64,000 bases of DNA from Marisa cornuarietis. Lineage: Eukaryota; Mollusca; Gastropoda; Architaenioglossa; Ampullariidae. This document shows positions 35,901 through 45,839 of the stretch, piece by piece. The position numbers were made by a program, and so were the translations under genes. Below the pieces are notes generated by a model, which had not been told where the DNA came from, did not search any database, and saw nothing but the letters and a program-made list of their open reading frames with translations. The stretch lies in assembly GCA_004794655.1 (NCBI GenBank), contig SMMW01000020.1, forward strand, positions 434,001 through 498,000, in the 5' to 3' direction. How positions within the stretch are numbered: the first letter of the stretch is position 1; each line of letters opens with the position of its first letter.

Positions 35901-38900
35901 ACACCCACAGATGGTCTAGCTTGGATCAGACCAGGGAACGGTACAAATGAAGTAAGACCATGTGGCACCATCAGAAGGAAGAAAGGTAGGAGGAGGTGGT
36001 GGGCAAGATATAGAACAAAGTCAGCTGGCTCACTCAGGACCGAGAAGAGATTTGTTAGTTCCAGCTGGAACAAAGAGGATTAATTTTCGCACAGAAGCCA
36101 AGTAACAGTCTCAAACATTTTCACACAAAAACTCTGTGTGTGTGTGTGTGCATCCATGCAAGACAGAAAGAGGATGGATGTGGACTGTGTGCAGTGACAG
36201 TGTGACAGACACTGTATTGTAAAGATACTATATTATGACACTACATTGTAATGATACTATATTATAATGACATTACATTGTAATGGCAAATTCTGGTAGG
36301 GTGTAATTTCTGAAATGATGAATAAAGTATGTCCCTGTCATGTGGAAATTTCAACACAACAGCAATGTTACAATTCAATGCATGTGGTCTTCACAAAGAA
36401 CCAACAGGTAAGCATCCACTTGTATTTTATCCTCCCATACTCAAGTCTCACCTGGGATGGTGTAGCCCTGTCCAGCTCCTCAACTAGCATGCTTTTAATT
36501 CTGTTCTGCAACATTTGAAAAAATCTCTGTAGCGAGCTTCTGACTGAAGAAGGTGACAAAAAATGTCCTCAGGTCATCCACAAGGTTACTTCCCCTGTCA
36601 TTAACAGTATCAATGACATGACAACCATATGCTGCTGTCTTGCAATTTTCTCTTTTTTCATCATGACCTAAATGTCTCATTTATACCAGGTCTCTGTCAA
36701 ATCTACAAACCTATAATCACCTATAAGAATCGTATGCACCCTGCACAGCTCTATTCTACTGTCTGACAATATTCTCTTTTTATCATGACCTGAAGGTCCC
36801 GCTTAGTCCAGGTGTCTGTTAAGCAGTAAAAGGGTTGCAGTTGGTGGCTAAATGAGTGAATGGTTCATGTGCCAAACATCAATTGAATTCTAGAGATATA
36901 GTGTTTTTAAGCAGTAATTTTAAAGAAACCTTCAGGTTGAAAAATAACAGTTTGATCGACCAATCATGATAGTTTTATGTATGGACACATACACAAAAGT
37001 CCCTTATCTCTTGTCAAGAGTGTGACCTGAAACAGCTGCTTAGCAAGTCCAGAGACAGGGCTGGGGTTTGGGGAAGAGTGATGTTGGTATATATCTACAA
37101 TTAACAGACATATATTTTCTCCAGCAACTCCGCGATTGTCGGTCCCAAGCCCGGATCAGAAAGGAGGAGGGTTGGGCATAGGGCTAGCAACCCTATCGCA
37201 TAAAAACCTTTATGCACGGAAACGACAGCTAGAGAAGTAACTTTATCTGGTAGAAGGAGTGAAGCAGACCAGGCAACTGGCCCTATGACAGCAAGGGATC
37301 AAAGCCAAAAGGAAGTCTCTAGCCTGACAGCAGAGCTCCTGACACCAAAACATCATATGCAAGTTGGTTGCTGGAATATACGGAATTTATTCCAGACAGG
37401 AAGGCTATCACAAACAGTTAAAGAAATGAACAGCTACAACATCACAATGCTCGCAGTGGCAGAGGACAGACGAACTGCACAGGGAAACCACCTATTAATT
37501 GCAAAGTTGAAACTGAAGTTGAAAAAAGCAAAGATTGGGCAGAAAAGAAACCAGCGTTTGGACATGGCCAAACTCAGAGACCCAGCAATCAAAAAGGCAT
37601 TCGGCATTGCACTGAAAAACAACTTCAGCATCCTCCGAGATGAAGCAGCAATAACGATCGATACCTTTAACAAAGCCACAATAGAAGCAGCAAAAGAAAC
37701 TATTGGCTACAGGACAATCCCCAGAAATGTATGGATATCTGTGCACACATGGAACATGATAGGACAAAAGAAAGAGACGAAGAGGACGCTCCTGAACACT
37801 GTCCCCCAGGCTGAAAGGGAGGACTGCAGCCCAATACAGGGAACTAGACAAACAGATCAAGTCCTCCTCAAGGAGAGACAGGTGACAATATATAGAACAG
37901 CTTGCAGCTGAAGCCGAGGCAGCAGCTGAACGGAAAGACATGAAGGCGACCTATCAGAACATAAGGAAGCTACAAGGTGACCGAAGGCACAACCAGGACC
38001 TTCCAGTTAAAAGAGCAGATGGCACACCCATCAGTGAAGAGCGAGCCAAACTGAAGAGATGGGGGGAACATTTCCAACAGATTCTTAACCCTCTTGGTTC
38101 GACAAGCCACGATCGTGGCTTTGCCGGGTAGCATGGGCAAGGCGATTTTCATTACTTTTTATTGCAAAGTTCAACTTTTCTCTTTTCCAAAAATGTATAG
38201 GTTTCTTGGTCTAATGTTTATCTCAGAGCAGCAATACGACAGGGCTTACGGTGGACTCTAACCACAGTCTTGGAGGATCTAGACTACGCCGACGACCTAG
38301 GACTGCTATCACATAGGCACCAAGACCTTCAAGATAGACAGAAAACCTGAAAAACTGAAAATCAGCGGGAGTCCACTAGTGGACGTAAAAGAATTTGTGT
38401 ACCTAGGCAGCAAGATGACAGCAGATGGTGACTGTGAACAGGAGGTGACTGTGAACAGGAGGTCAACACCAGGATCAGCAAAGCCAACCAAGCTTTTTCA
38501 ATGCGTAAGCCCACCTGGAAATCCACTGGCCTCAGCAGCCATACAAAGATCAGGATCTTCAAGAGCAACGTCCTCAGTGTCCTCCTATATGGGTCAGAAT
38601 GCTGGAAGACCACAGCCTCCATCGATAAAAAGCTAGAAGTGTTTCAAACCAAGTGTCTGCGGTGCATACAAAAGATCTTCTGGCCCAACACCAAATGAAG
38701 AACTGCGCGAGAGGGTGGGGATGTGCACCTTGGCAGAAGCGATCCAACTGTGGCACTGGGGATGGTTAGGTCACGTGTGCCACATGCCTCCAGAATCAAT
38801 CCCCAGAACAGCCCTGCGATGGACACCACAGGGAAAGAGGAAGAGAGGGAGGCCCAAAGAGACATGGAGGCGATCCATCAAAAAGGACCTCAAGAACAGA

Positions 38901-41900
38901 GGCCTATCACTTGAGACAGCCCCCAGAACAGCAGCAGACAGAACCAGATGGAGGTCCCTTGCTGTCGCCTCACGTGCCAGACGGCACAAGGAGGATTGAT
39001 TGATTGATTGATTTTCTCCAGCAATCTCTCTTGCACTATGTTCCTAGACTACCTAAGCTATACAGCCCTGCACTGCTTTAACATGTCTTTTATCTTCTCA
39101 CCACACAGTTGCAGTGTGGGATAACCCTAACTCTAGTTCTAACTGCTCATCTAGCATTAACTAAACCCTGATTCGTTCAAATGAGAAGAAGGGCCTTGGT
39201 GTTTGTTGCTGACTAACAGCCAGACTTGCAGATATTTTGAAACTTTTCTTCTAAAGAACTATCTGCTGTTTTAAGCATGGAACTATTGCATTCAAAAGAA
39301 GAAAGAATTCAACATAGTTACATACCTGAAAACGTTTTTTAACATGACATCAAGTTTGAATTAAACAACAACCCGTCATAACGGAATAGCATTAAACAAC
39401 AGTATTAAGATGCAATTTATCTCCATAGCAATCCTACTATGAATGACTTATGTGGAGAATGTTCTCACCAGGAAGTTGCCACTGGGTCCTGGGAAATGAA
39501 CGACACAGGTACGTATGCAGGCTATTGCTTCATCTTTTACCTGCTAGACAAAAAAATGGCACACTAGTACGTCAGCTTTTTCAGTGTTGAAAGATCCTTC
39601 TAATTGTAGTATACTTGTCAAAGCTGCCTTACTGACAATAAAGGATGAAAAATACTGTATTTTTAAAAGTAACAAATGGCTAATGATGAGATTTAGTTGT
39701 CTATTTTAAAAAATTTTTGTACAGTTGCAGACAAATAAAATTGCCATTGAGTGATTACTGCACAGACCCTGGCCAATGCTCAAATCTGACTGCTTTTTAA
39801 CTGTGTACATCATTACTAAAATTTTTGACCAACCAGTTCATTCCGAAAGTTGCCTACCATTAACTCATAGGAGTCACTCCATATAGCGTTTTACGGAGGC
39901 CCGCGTGAGCGCTGATGCTGCTAAGTAAGACGTGCTACGGAGGGTGTTAAATAGTTTTTCTTCGATTTCTATAGGTAAAAAAGGGAGCTAACTGCGGAAA
40001 TTGCTTATTGAATCATTTATCTAGAGTTACCTTCCTTGGCATTATTTACTTGATTGTTTCTTCGAGGAAATTTAGAATTTTCTAGACCTAGTCACTGCCT
40101 TTCGAAAATGGCGATTCAAAGAACACTTTTGAGTGCAAAAGGCACTTGAACTTTATTTCAAGACGCTGTCTGACGACTAAACCGACGTGCGTGTTGTACA
40201 GGATCATTCAACATGTTTCTGACATATAAACTGGGTTGGGGGCCATATTTGTGGTCATAGGACCTAGTTTCGGGTAATAGTCTACTCCAAAACAACTTTT
40301 TATGGAAACCGTTTACTTACCCTCCCGGATATCTAACTGTAAAAATAGTCGAGTTTCATGCGAATTCAGGAAAAACATGTGAATTCTACTAATATTTATC
40401 TATCTAACAAATCAAAATCCATAGCTATATCCTACATGGTTATATTTTTACAATTTTTTGAAAATGACAAAAATTCATGCGCCTAGAGAGAACGGCCTGT
40501 GCCGAAGGGGCACAACTCCAGTGAGTTAACAAACTATTGATTTGAATATCCCGAATGTGTAAAAATCAAACCATTTTCACAAGACCAGAGTGTCCTTCAC
40601 GATCAGGAATAATCTTAAACAAAAGAAAGCAGTCTCTTAAAAGCTGGTTCTTCTCTGCAATATAGTGCAAAGATGCTCTTTGTTGCAAACTTTGGTTTAA
40701 AACATCTTCTCCAGTCCACTACCCCTGATAAAAACATCTTCTGTATATTACCTCTGATGAAAACATTTTCAGTACATTACCTCTGATGAAAATGTCAACA
40801 AAAGTGGGAGCAGCTGCCCAATGTACACTGTCCCCACATCTCGTGCTAACTCTGGAAAACTGGTGACGCGTTCAATCAATGATGACAACACAGTTAGTGA
40901 CAGTTTATGCACCTGGTCAGATGAGGGGCTCTGAAAACAAACACACGGCATGGAAGCTGTGTATGAGGGTCAACAGTCCTTTCCGAATGGGTTACACTAC
41001 AATAACTTTTACCTATCATAATAAATATAAAAATCTGATGTGAATAGTTTATCTGATGTATTAGTTTCCAACATAATATCCCACACCTGTAAGATATCTA
41101 ATGATGTAAAAATACCTCAGAAAAGCTGGTATCAATACAAATTTTAGTCACTTTTGAAAACTTCAAGTACATACCAAAAACAATAGCTTTAAAGGCTGTA
41201 ACTATAACTTTGCAATTTACCTCCCCAGCAAAGGAGGAAAACTGTGCATAACATCTTTCATATCTGTCTTCCCAGTGGCTTCAGATGTGATTAAGTGGGC
41301 ACACCATCTCAGAAAACTTAATCAACAGAGCCCCCTACCCTGAACAGCCCTCGGCTCTGACCGATTATTGCGAAGTACCAGTGCTGGTCTGATGCCATGG
41401 CGCTGATGAGGAATAGGTGGACTAGAGATGAGAAGCACCAGCAACAAGGCTGCACAAGACCTTACCAGGCATCAGGCTGCAAGTTGAGAGCACTAAAGAC
41501 CTTACCAGGCATCAGGCTACAAACTGAGAGTACCAAAAAACAGAAGAGGAGTTTCTTACAACACCAATGAGTTGTCATAGATCAGTGGTGCCCAACCTTT
41601 TCTCGCCTAAGGGCCGCACTCGACATCATATAAAATCTCGCAGACCAGAACATGGCAGTTTTGCCAGAATCATGCCGACGTTAAAAATGAAATTATGCAG
41701 CGATAAACCAAAGCGTAACATTCAGTTAGAAAGAAAGGAATCATGAGGCTTCCAGTTAAAATGAGCAGGCTGCATAAAGCACCTGCACGGGACGTAGGTT
41801 GGGCACACCTGTCATAGATCGTCATTGTAAAAAACAGAAGTAACTCATGAAGTTACAAACAGTGGTAATCATGGTTTTCAGTCCCTGCCTGGGTTTCAAA

Positions 41901-43686
41901 AAGTATTTTTATTGTTGGCTGACAACATTTGCCTAATCTCCACTACCCTTTCCAGCTTTCAGAAACAACTGAAGAATTTAGAACAAGCTTTTGATGCACT
42001 CAGATTGGATGCAAATTTGAGCTGGACAAGGTGGCAGATAGCCACTGTTTTGTTACTCAGTAACTAAAAATCTTGTGACCATATGTTGTTGTTCCGTCAA
42101 GTTGTGGGCTTGTCTCTGAGAATAACTGCCTTTAAATGGGTCTCAGTGGCTGGTCAGAACTTGGTAAGAGAGCATCCTGGGAGAACATAATAAGTAATGT
42201 TGTCAGGCATCTATGTCAAGTCTAGGTATGATTGAAAGTCTAAGATCTTGCTTGTGAAATAGTCCCTGAAAACATGTGGTAGCTCTGAACCAGGGTAGGC
42301 AGTGGGAAGTGATGTTACCATACTGTCCTGTCATTTCGTTGCAGACATCAGTTTCTTGGAAGAGGTGCAGCTAGTTATCTGCGACTGAAGGTATGTTGTT
42401 GTAGCTTTGTAGAAACATTTTGCAATGCATAGTTTCATGGTGTTATAGGTCTTTTTGTGTATGTTCCGTCCAGTTTTTAGCCAAAAAGTTTTACTTGTTG
42501 ATGAGTTCACTTCGTGACCCAGTCCAAAATGTGTTCTCTTTTGTGAGTTGGCTATGACACAGACTAGATATAACAGAAACCATGCAGCATTTCTGACATT
42601 TTGACAGCATCAGGATGAGATGTTTTGTCGTAGCACACATTAATATCTAACAAGTTCAAGTTTGAGGTTTGTTTCTACATATACATAGGTATATACATGT
42701 GCATGTGTGTGTGGAAATTTATATCTACATAATACAATAGTGGCAAAGAGACCAACAAAAAATGCTGTATCCCTGACCATGTTTTCAGTTTTTGCTAACC
42801 TGCAATGCTTGTAAAAGCAGGTTCAGCCAAGTCTGGCAATGATTGCTGAAGGTGTCTGCTGAGCCCTGCTGTATCAAGCAATCAAGCAATATGAGGCTTT
42901 GAAGTCTGCAATAAGTCGAAGCATGTAATTCATTTTAGATTTTGAATCACAATGTTACCTATAATATGTACAGTGATAATCTTTATATCATCTTCATATT
43001 ATTTTATTTTCCGTTCTTTTATTCTGTACAATATGTAAATTATTGTAGACTTTTGTTTCTCATTATTAAGATCCTGTTGTGGTAACAAAAAAAATCATTA
43101 TTTTAATGCCAAACAATATAAAAACAGATCGTTACTTCTTTTTCTTAAATGGAGAATTGCATCAGATTAACAAGAAAAAGTTATGTATGCTATAGAAAAA
43201 AAAATCAAGCCAGTAGAGAACCAATCATTCAATACACTAAGTTCTGTAAAAGCACTCTTTCTGGTATTCAACTGACCACACAGACACAGTTACTGAGTAG
43301 CTTATAAATATTCCCTGTTACTTCTATACAATCTCACCTTTTTTTTGAAGAGTTCAGTTGATTATTAATATCTCCTACGATGTCACTTAGGCTGCCAGAC
43401 TGCTGTTCATTAAAAATATGAAATACATATTTTTCAGCATATTTTAAAAAACCTCAACAAATGTGAAAATGTATTATTTTATAGTACTAATCTGTAAACC
43501 AGTCACTCCCTGTGTAAGCAAGTCTTCCACAACTGACAAGGTAGCAGTGCGATTCTTTACCTGTGAGCCAAAAATCTGATGGTGAGAGATGACAGGTAGA
43601 AGACTAGATATAAGTGATGCACTCTGATCAGTTTGTAAGCACAGACGTATTACACTCGACAGCATGGTACTTCTGTAGTCAGCCAT
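20987..43686 (-). CDS. PELP1: PELP1 (Rix1/NUC202 family nuclear scaffold), complete, 17 coding exons
   Basis: PELP1 is the scaffold of the nuclear rix1/5FMC complex used in 60S ribosome maturation; in vertebrates it is also a nuclear-receptor coregulator. Coding exons, 5' to 3': 43686-43561, 43402-43338, 42905-42800, 40930-40781, 39540-39469, 36526-36452, 34624-34474, 30843-30711, 30504-30417, 29895-29801, 29590-29480, 27416-27272, 26450-26294, 25900-25845, 23055-22858, 22670-21966, 21046-20987. All junctions are GT-AG and the phases agree: 2493 nt, 830 residues plus stop. Family matches include FSNHCQTWL, CIRTCVVHFPGP, GWADMC..LYEGLE, ADKILKLICRALAV, YLPSIHISVL, VERPFRELRETAYDMLVHWLQV, AAALKALHTIV and CQEALVRCEGLVHP. 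The vertebrate Glu-rich tail is replaced by a short acidic region. Exon 6's acceptor is the least certain. Introns hold many transposons. Confidence 0.92.
21966..22670 (-). CDS. PELP1: PELP1 exon 16: disordered acidic C-terminal region
   Basis: A 705-nt, phase 0-0 exon, the largest of the gene. It starts with the conserved VVFECQEALVRCEGLVHP end of the helical repeat region, then turns into low-complexity Ser/Asp/Lys-rich sequence. GRKRKLSESDSDDD combines a nuclear-localisation-like basic patch with a casein-kinase-like acidic stretch; DVSDDKSEQDSDENEQGS follows. It replaces the much longer proline- and glutamate-rich tail of vertebrate PELP1. The donor is CAG|GTAAGA; the last exon adds ATAVETILMTFVDADQELD. 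Confidence 0.9.
23157..23345. repeat. TTATGGTTATGGCAT minisatellite in PELP1 intron 14
   Basis: Four imperfect copies, about 45-50 bp apart, of a word near ACATTATGGTTATGGCAT. Confidence 0.75.
23497..25680 (+). mobile_element. CR1/L2-like LINE, 5'-truncated, long intact reverse-transcriptase ORF
   Basis: A 671-codon open frame (23497-25512) encodes a non-LTR reverse transcriptase. Motifs: VLDNYRPVSNLPFLSKILEK, QSAYRPFHSTETALL, LDLSAAFDTID, GVPQGSVLGPILF, catalytic YADDTQLY, KTEALLF, LLRSLHWLPVKARIDYK and the family-typical C-terminus WNSLPHNIRHS..LKTYLFTKYYS. The endonuclease domain is missing, as in most 5'-truncated LINE copies. The 3' end is an ATT microsatellite (about 25652-25670), as in CR1/L2 elements. 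It lies antisense in PELP1 intron 14. The open frame suggests a fairly recent insertion, but the copy cannot move by itself without its endonuclease. Confidence 0.92.
26520..26910 (-). mobile_element. LINE 3'-end fragment in PELP1 intron 12
   Basis: On the minus strand it encodes the end of a non-LTR reverse transcriptase: TGARAFKNAAPKLWNALPSS..FRKRLKTHLF. A 3' UTR with AATGCGCAGG / ATTGCGCAGC words follows. The same family's end is at about 57225-57480 on the plus strand. Confidence 0.8.
26990..27085 (-). mobile_element. tRNA-derived SINE head in PELP1 intron 12
   Basis: Reading the minus strand: TAGTTAGTGGTGTAGTGGCTAAAG (box A region), and GTTTGAATCCCAGCTC as box B. Only about 95 bp remain. 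Confidence 0.65.
27780..28615 (+). mobile_element. CR1/L2-like LINE 3' fragment, split by a SINE
   Basis: Closely related to the 3' part of the 23497-25680 element (for example ARIDDKLSTLCYRFF, then HTPAQNLHSSSDSNILSFP and LKTYPFTKYYP) with in-frame stops. It ends in an ATT repeat at about 28597-28608. A SINE occupies 27905-28095 inside it. It lies in PELP1 intron 11. Confidence 0.87.
27905..28095 (+). mobile_element. tRNA-derived SINE, copy 3, nested in a LINE fragment
   Basis: Same family as 17945-18150: head GGGGTGGTCCAGTGGCACAA, box B-like TGGTTCAGCTTTCGTC, body CTGTTCTTTCTCTGCATGTG, tail GTGATATAGCCTTAGTTGGC and a CATGAAACACCAA end. Confidence 0.87.
31080..32210 (-). mobile_element. DIRS-like retrotransposon reverse-transcriptase relic
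   Basis: Minus-strand frames carry DIRS-type reverse-transcriptase signatures in order: LLAKGAVQEV..GFYSRLFLVPKP (about 31930-31835), METARSVQDV..DYAVSID, then ALPFGLP and a YMEDLLLHDW catalytic-like block with frame changes between them. GFYSRLFLVPK plus METARSV is typical of tyrosine-recombinase retrotransposons. The upstream part (32210-31930) is probably the same element but was not recognised. It sits in PELP1 intron 7, in the same orientation as the gene. Confidence 0.78.
32607..33467 (-). mobile_element. RTE-type LINE reverse-transcriptase C-terminal fragment
   Basis: Two minus-strand pieces joined by a frame break at about 33080-33130. The first has DLDFADDIALLSHRHQDMQ and TYLGSKMSNTG. 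The second has LLYGSESWK, FQNRCLRCILSIFWPN, WRWIGHVLRQ and the family-typical GRRKRGRPKETWRRTVE. The 5' part is missing. It lies in PELP1 intron 7. Confidence 0.9.
33560..33915 (+). mobile_element. LINE 3'-end fragment with ATT tail
   Basis: Begins with the end of a reverse-transcriptase frame (SFKSALKTHLFLEQYS, stop), followed by a 3' UTR (TTTTAAGCGCTAAGAGCATG) and an ATTATTATTG tail. The same 3' UTR and tail recur at about 44690-44945. Confidence 0.82.
34715..35110 (-). repeat. Three SINE-tail copies in PELP1 intron 6
   Basis: On the minus strand, copies of the SINE tail word ATATAGCCTTAGTTG / ATATAGTATTAGTTG occur at about 34735, 34960 and 35045, each followed by CACAGYATAA-like sequence. 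They match the 3' end of the SINEs at 18000-18150 and 28050-28095. The heads are missing. Confidence 0.6.
35111..36440. other. PELP1 intron 6, no further feature
   Basis: A 140-codon frame on the minus strand (35651-36073) and shorter ones lack family features. A GT microsatellite lies at about 36134-36150. Confidence 0.5.
37128..39010 (+). mobile_element. RTE-type LINE with 14-bp target-site duplication
   Basis: The direct repeat ATTTTCTCCAGCAA flanks the element at 37114-37127 and 39011-39024. The 5' part encodes an endonuclease start (MQVGCWNIRNLFQTGRLSQ..EMNSYNITMLAVAE) in a 208-codon frame (37285-37911). The middle is collapsed: most of the endonuclease and the catalytic reverse-transcriptase core are missing. 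The 3' part has LLYGSECWK, FQTKCLRCIQKIFWPN and KRKRGRPKETWRRSIK, ending at about 38999, and then a TGAT-repeat tail (38996-39010). It lies antisense in PELP1 intron 5. It is a non-autonomous, internally deleted but cleanly bounded insertion. Confidence 0.93.
41440..41535. repeat. Direct duplication of about 43 bp in PELP1 intron 3
   Basis: The word GACCTTACCAGGCATCAGGC with its downstream GAGAG context occurs twice, at about 41459 and 41502. Confidence 0.8.
41583..41811. mobile_element. hAT-type MITE with perfect 8-bp target-site duplication
   Basis: A 229-bp element begins CAGTGGTGCCCAACC and ends GGTTGGGCACACCTG, an inverted pair typical of hAT transposons. It is flanked by TCATAGAT on both sides (41575-41582 and 41812-41819). 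It has no coding capacity; an autonomous hAT must have moved it. It lies in PELP1 intron 3. Confidence 0.95.
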
Positions 43687-43740
43687 GTTGAAACCATTCA
43701 GCAGTAAATGGCCTGCAAGTTATGTCCCCTTGGCAAAGGT

Positions 43741-43945
43741 AGGGGGGGGGCGGTCATTTCGCCCCGCACCAAAAGTCAATTCGCCCCAGGTATGTCCATT
43801 TCGTCCCAAGACCGAAAAGTCAAATATTACAAAAAGAGCCATACGTTGTTCGAACAAAATAGACACACAAGCTCAGCTGCCATGCGCATAAGTTTAGTCA
43901 CCGTTTTACTAAACAAATGAGCGCTTGGCAATACGCGAGCCTAGA
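43741..43945. repeat. Dispersed repeat with GGGACGAA-type internal motif, copy 2 (inverted)
   Basis: Matches the reverse complement of about 10250-10560. It begins about 55 bp upstream of the PELP1 start. The unit B counterpart (62815 onward) lacks it, so it inserted in unit A close to the PELP1 promoter. Confidence 0.78.
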
Positions 43946-44689
43946 ACGTATCTGACAAAGAGGCTGGGTGGGGAGTATCCGCCACAGTCTTGGACGCCCT
44001 GCACAGATTGTACCCACAGGGGGTAGGTCAGCTGCACGTACTACCCGGTCGAGTAAGACTTTATGTTTTGGGGTGGTACTGCGCCATACCAGACGGTGAC
44101 AGAAAATGTCAGTACACTCTCCTTCACAGCCCGATAATACTGGACCAGAATGTCACGCTTATATTGCCAAATTTCTTCAGGATACAAACGATCATTTGAG
44201 AATTCAAATAATTCAGTTTATTGCAACTAATAAAAGCTGTTTTATATGGTAAGGCTAGAGACCTGTGTGCCTCTAACATATGGTCTTCCATCAATAAACA
44301 CTTGCACATTTTCTGTTGGCTGATTGTTGCAAGTTGGAACACTCATTCAACAAGGCCAAGACTTTTGAAAGTGTAAAAGGCACATTTATCTCTTACAAAA
44401 GTGTATATATATCTTGTCACAAACCTGCTGTCTTTTTTTTAACTGAGAAAGGGATGGGAAATGGGGAAGGAGAGGGAAGTGCGAAAGGCGAGCGATCGGC
44501 GTGTGTCGGCGTGCGAGTCATGAGATGGCTGACAGTTTAATTAAGGGCTGTTGAAAGGATGGAATGGAAAGAGTAGAGAAGAATGAAAAGAGCGTTTTGT
44601 TGTGCTATTGATTTAATTCGTGTGCTGTACACGAATAGCAGACCTGTACATGAATAGCAGACGTGCATAACGGACGTTGACATCCACAA

Positions 44690-44945
44690 TGCTAGTCCTT
44701 CTTAACCCCCCCTCCTTCCCTCTTGCTACTTTACCCATCTTTCTCGGCAGAATCCCTATATTTCTCTGTTCCTGTTACTTGATGCCTTTTTTTCTGTTTC
44801 GTCGTCAGTACTGTCGTTTTCTTTCGTCCCCTTTGTTCTGTGTCTACTTAGTCCACGTCTCTTCCTCGTTTTAAGCGCTAAGAGCATGCTCTCTATGAGT
44901 GTGAATAGGCGCTATAAAAATCTTCACTATTATTATTATTATCTC
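44690..44945 (+). mobile_element. LINE 3' UTR fragment with ATT tail, copy 2
   Basis: Same 3' UTR as 33640-33915 (CTACTTTACCCATCTTTCTC, GTTTTAAGCGCTAAGAGCATG) followed by ATTATTATTAT at its end. Confidence 0.82.
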
Positions 44946-45335
44946 TCTACCGAAGGGTAGAACTTAGAAACTTGCTTACACCGAGGGTGCAACCACTACT
45001 AGCCGTACTCCAGATTCAGTGGCAATCAGTGTAGACTGACCTGCACACAAATACCAGACGGTTTTGTTTTTTTGTTTGTTTTTTTTTGTAACGGGTTTTG
45101 AAATCTCTCTCTACCGAAGTGTAGAATTTTGAAGCCTGCTTACACCGGGAAGAACTGCACACCCAAGCCGTACTCCAGATTCAGCGACAATCAGTGTAGT
45201 TTTGACCTGCACACCACCATGCAGCAATTAAATTGCAACGGTCGCTGTCGACATCTCTCGCCACCGAAGGGTAGAACTGGGAGCCCGCTTACACTTGGGT
45301 GTAAGCACTGCTAAACCGAGCGCTGGATACAGCCG
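44942..45335. repeat. Three tandem units of a CTCTCTACCGAAGGGTAGAA repeat
   Basis: Units begin at about 44942, 45104 and 45255. Each has CTCTCNNCCGAAGNGTAGAA, GCTTACACCGGG / CTTACACT, and then an ATTCAGNGNCAATCAGTGTAG-like segment, except that the third is shortened and diverges. No open frame or known family was recognised; it could be part of a retrotransposon leader, as a gypsy relic follows. Confidence 0.7.
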
Positions 45336-45839
45336 ACACCCTTCCCGCAGGAACTGTATGACACAGACACGGAACTGGTTGACTACGAGACACGGAACTG
45401 GTTGACTGCGATCTGCCTGAGACGTCTCCAACAAGACTAATCTTCAGGCCACGATATACTCTTGTGTTCTGGGGGAATTTGTATTGTGTGACTCGTAATT
45501 CTTACACTCTTCTTGGATACAGTTCCCGGTCAACAACCCAAGTGTAACCTGTCTGCAAGTTGTCCACCTACCGACCAGCGAAACGACAACTTGACAGGTG
45601 ACATTTGCCTGGGAAAGGGGACCCTAACTTTCTGCGTTAGACAGTTATAGTAGTTCTTTACTGTTCATTATTTCTTTTAACATCTCATTTCTACTTTTAT
45701 TTTGGAACATTAAATGTTTGAATCGTTGGCCGGCCCTTTTTGTTTGAAAAAGGAAGAAGAGTGCTGCGAGCGTAGCTACATGTAGATGCACACTCACATC
45801 CATTTATAAGCGCACTCTTCACCCAAAACTTTACACTCA

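Larger units (their letters stand above)
13845..43735. repeat. Segmental duplication, unit A (RNF168 copy A + PELP1)
   Basis: Unit A matches unit B (47606-62815) at many anchor points in the same order and orientation: the AT-rich leader upstream of RNF168 (13845 vs 47606), RNF168 exons and introns, the RNF168 3' flank (about 19630-20740 vs 55380-57200), and PELP1 exon 1 with its upstream flank (43561-43735 vs 62634-62815). Sequence divergence is appreciable and both units carry private transposon insertions, so the duplication is not recent. Confidence 0.88.

Noticed and set aside
35651..36073. 140-codon minus-strand frame in PELP1 intron 6
   Set aside because: No match to PELP1 or to any transposon family known to me; PELP1 exons 6 and 7 join in phase without it.
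36495..36680. Upstream extension of PELP1 exon 6 (VDDLRTFFVTFFSQKL)
   Set aside because: It changes frame relative to the following exon and does not fit the phase of exon 5; the acceptor at 36527 fits both. Some doubt remains.
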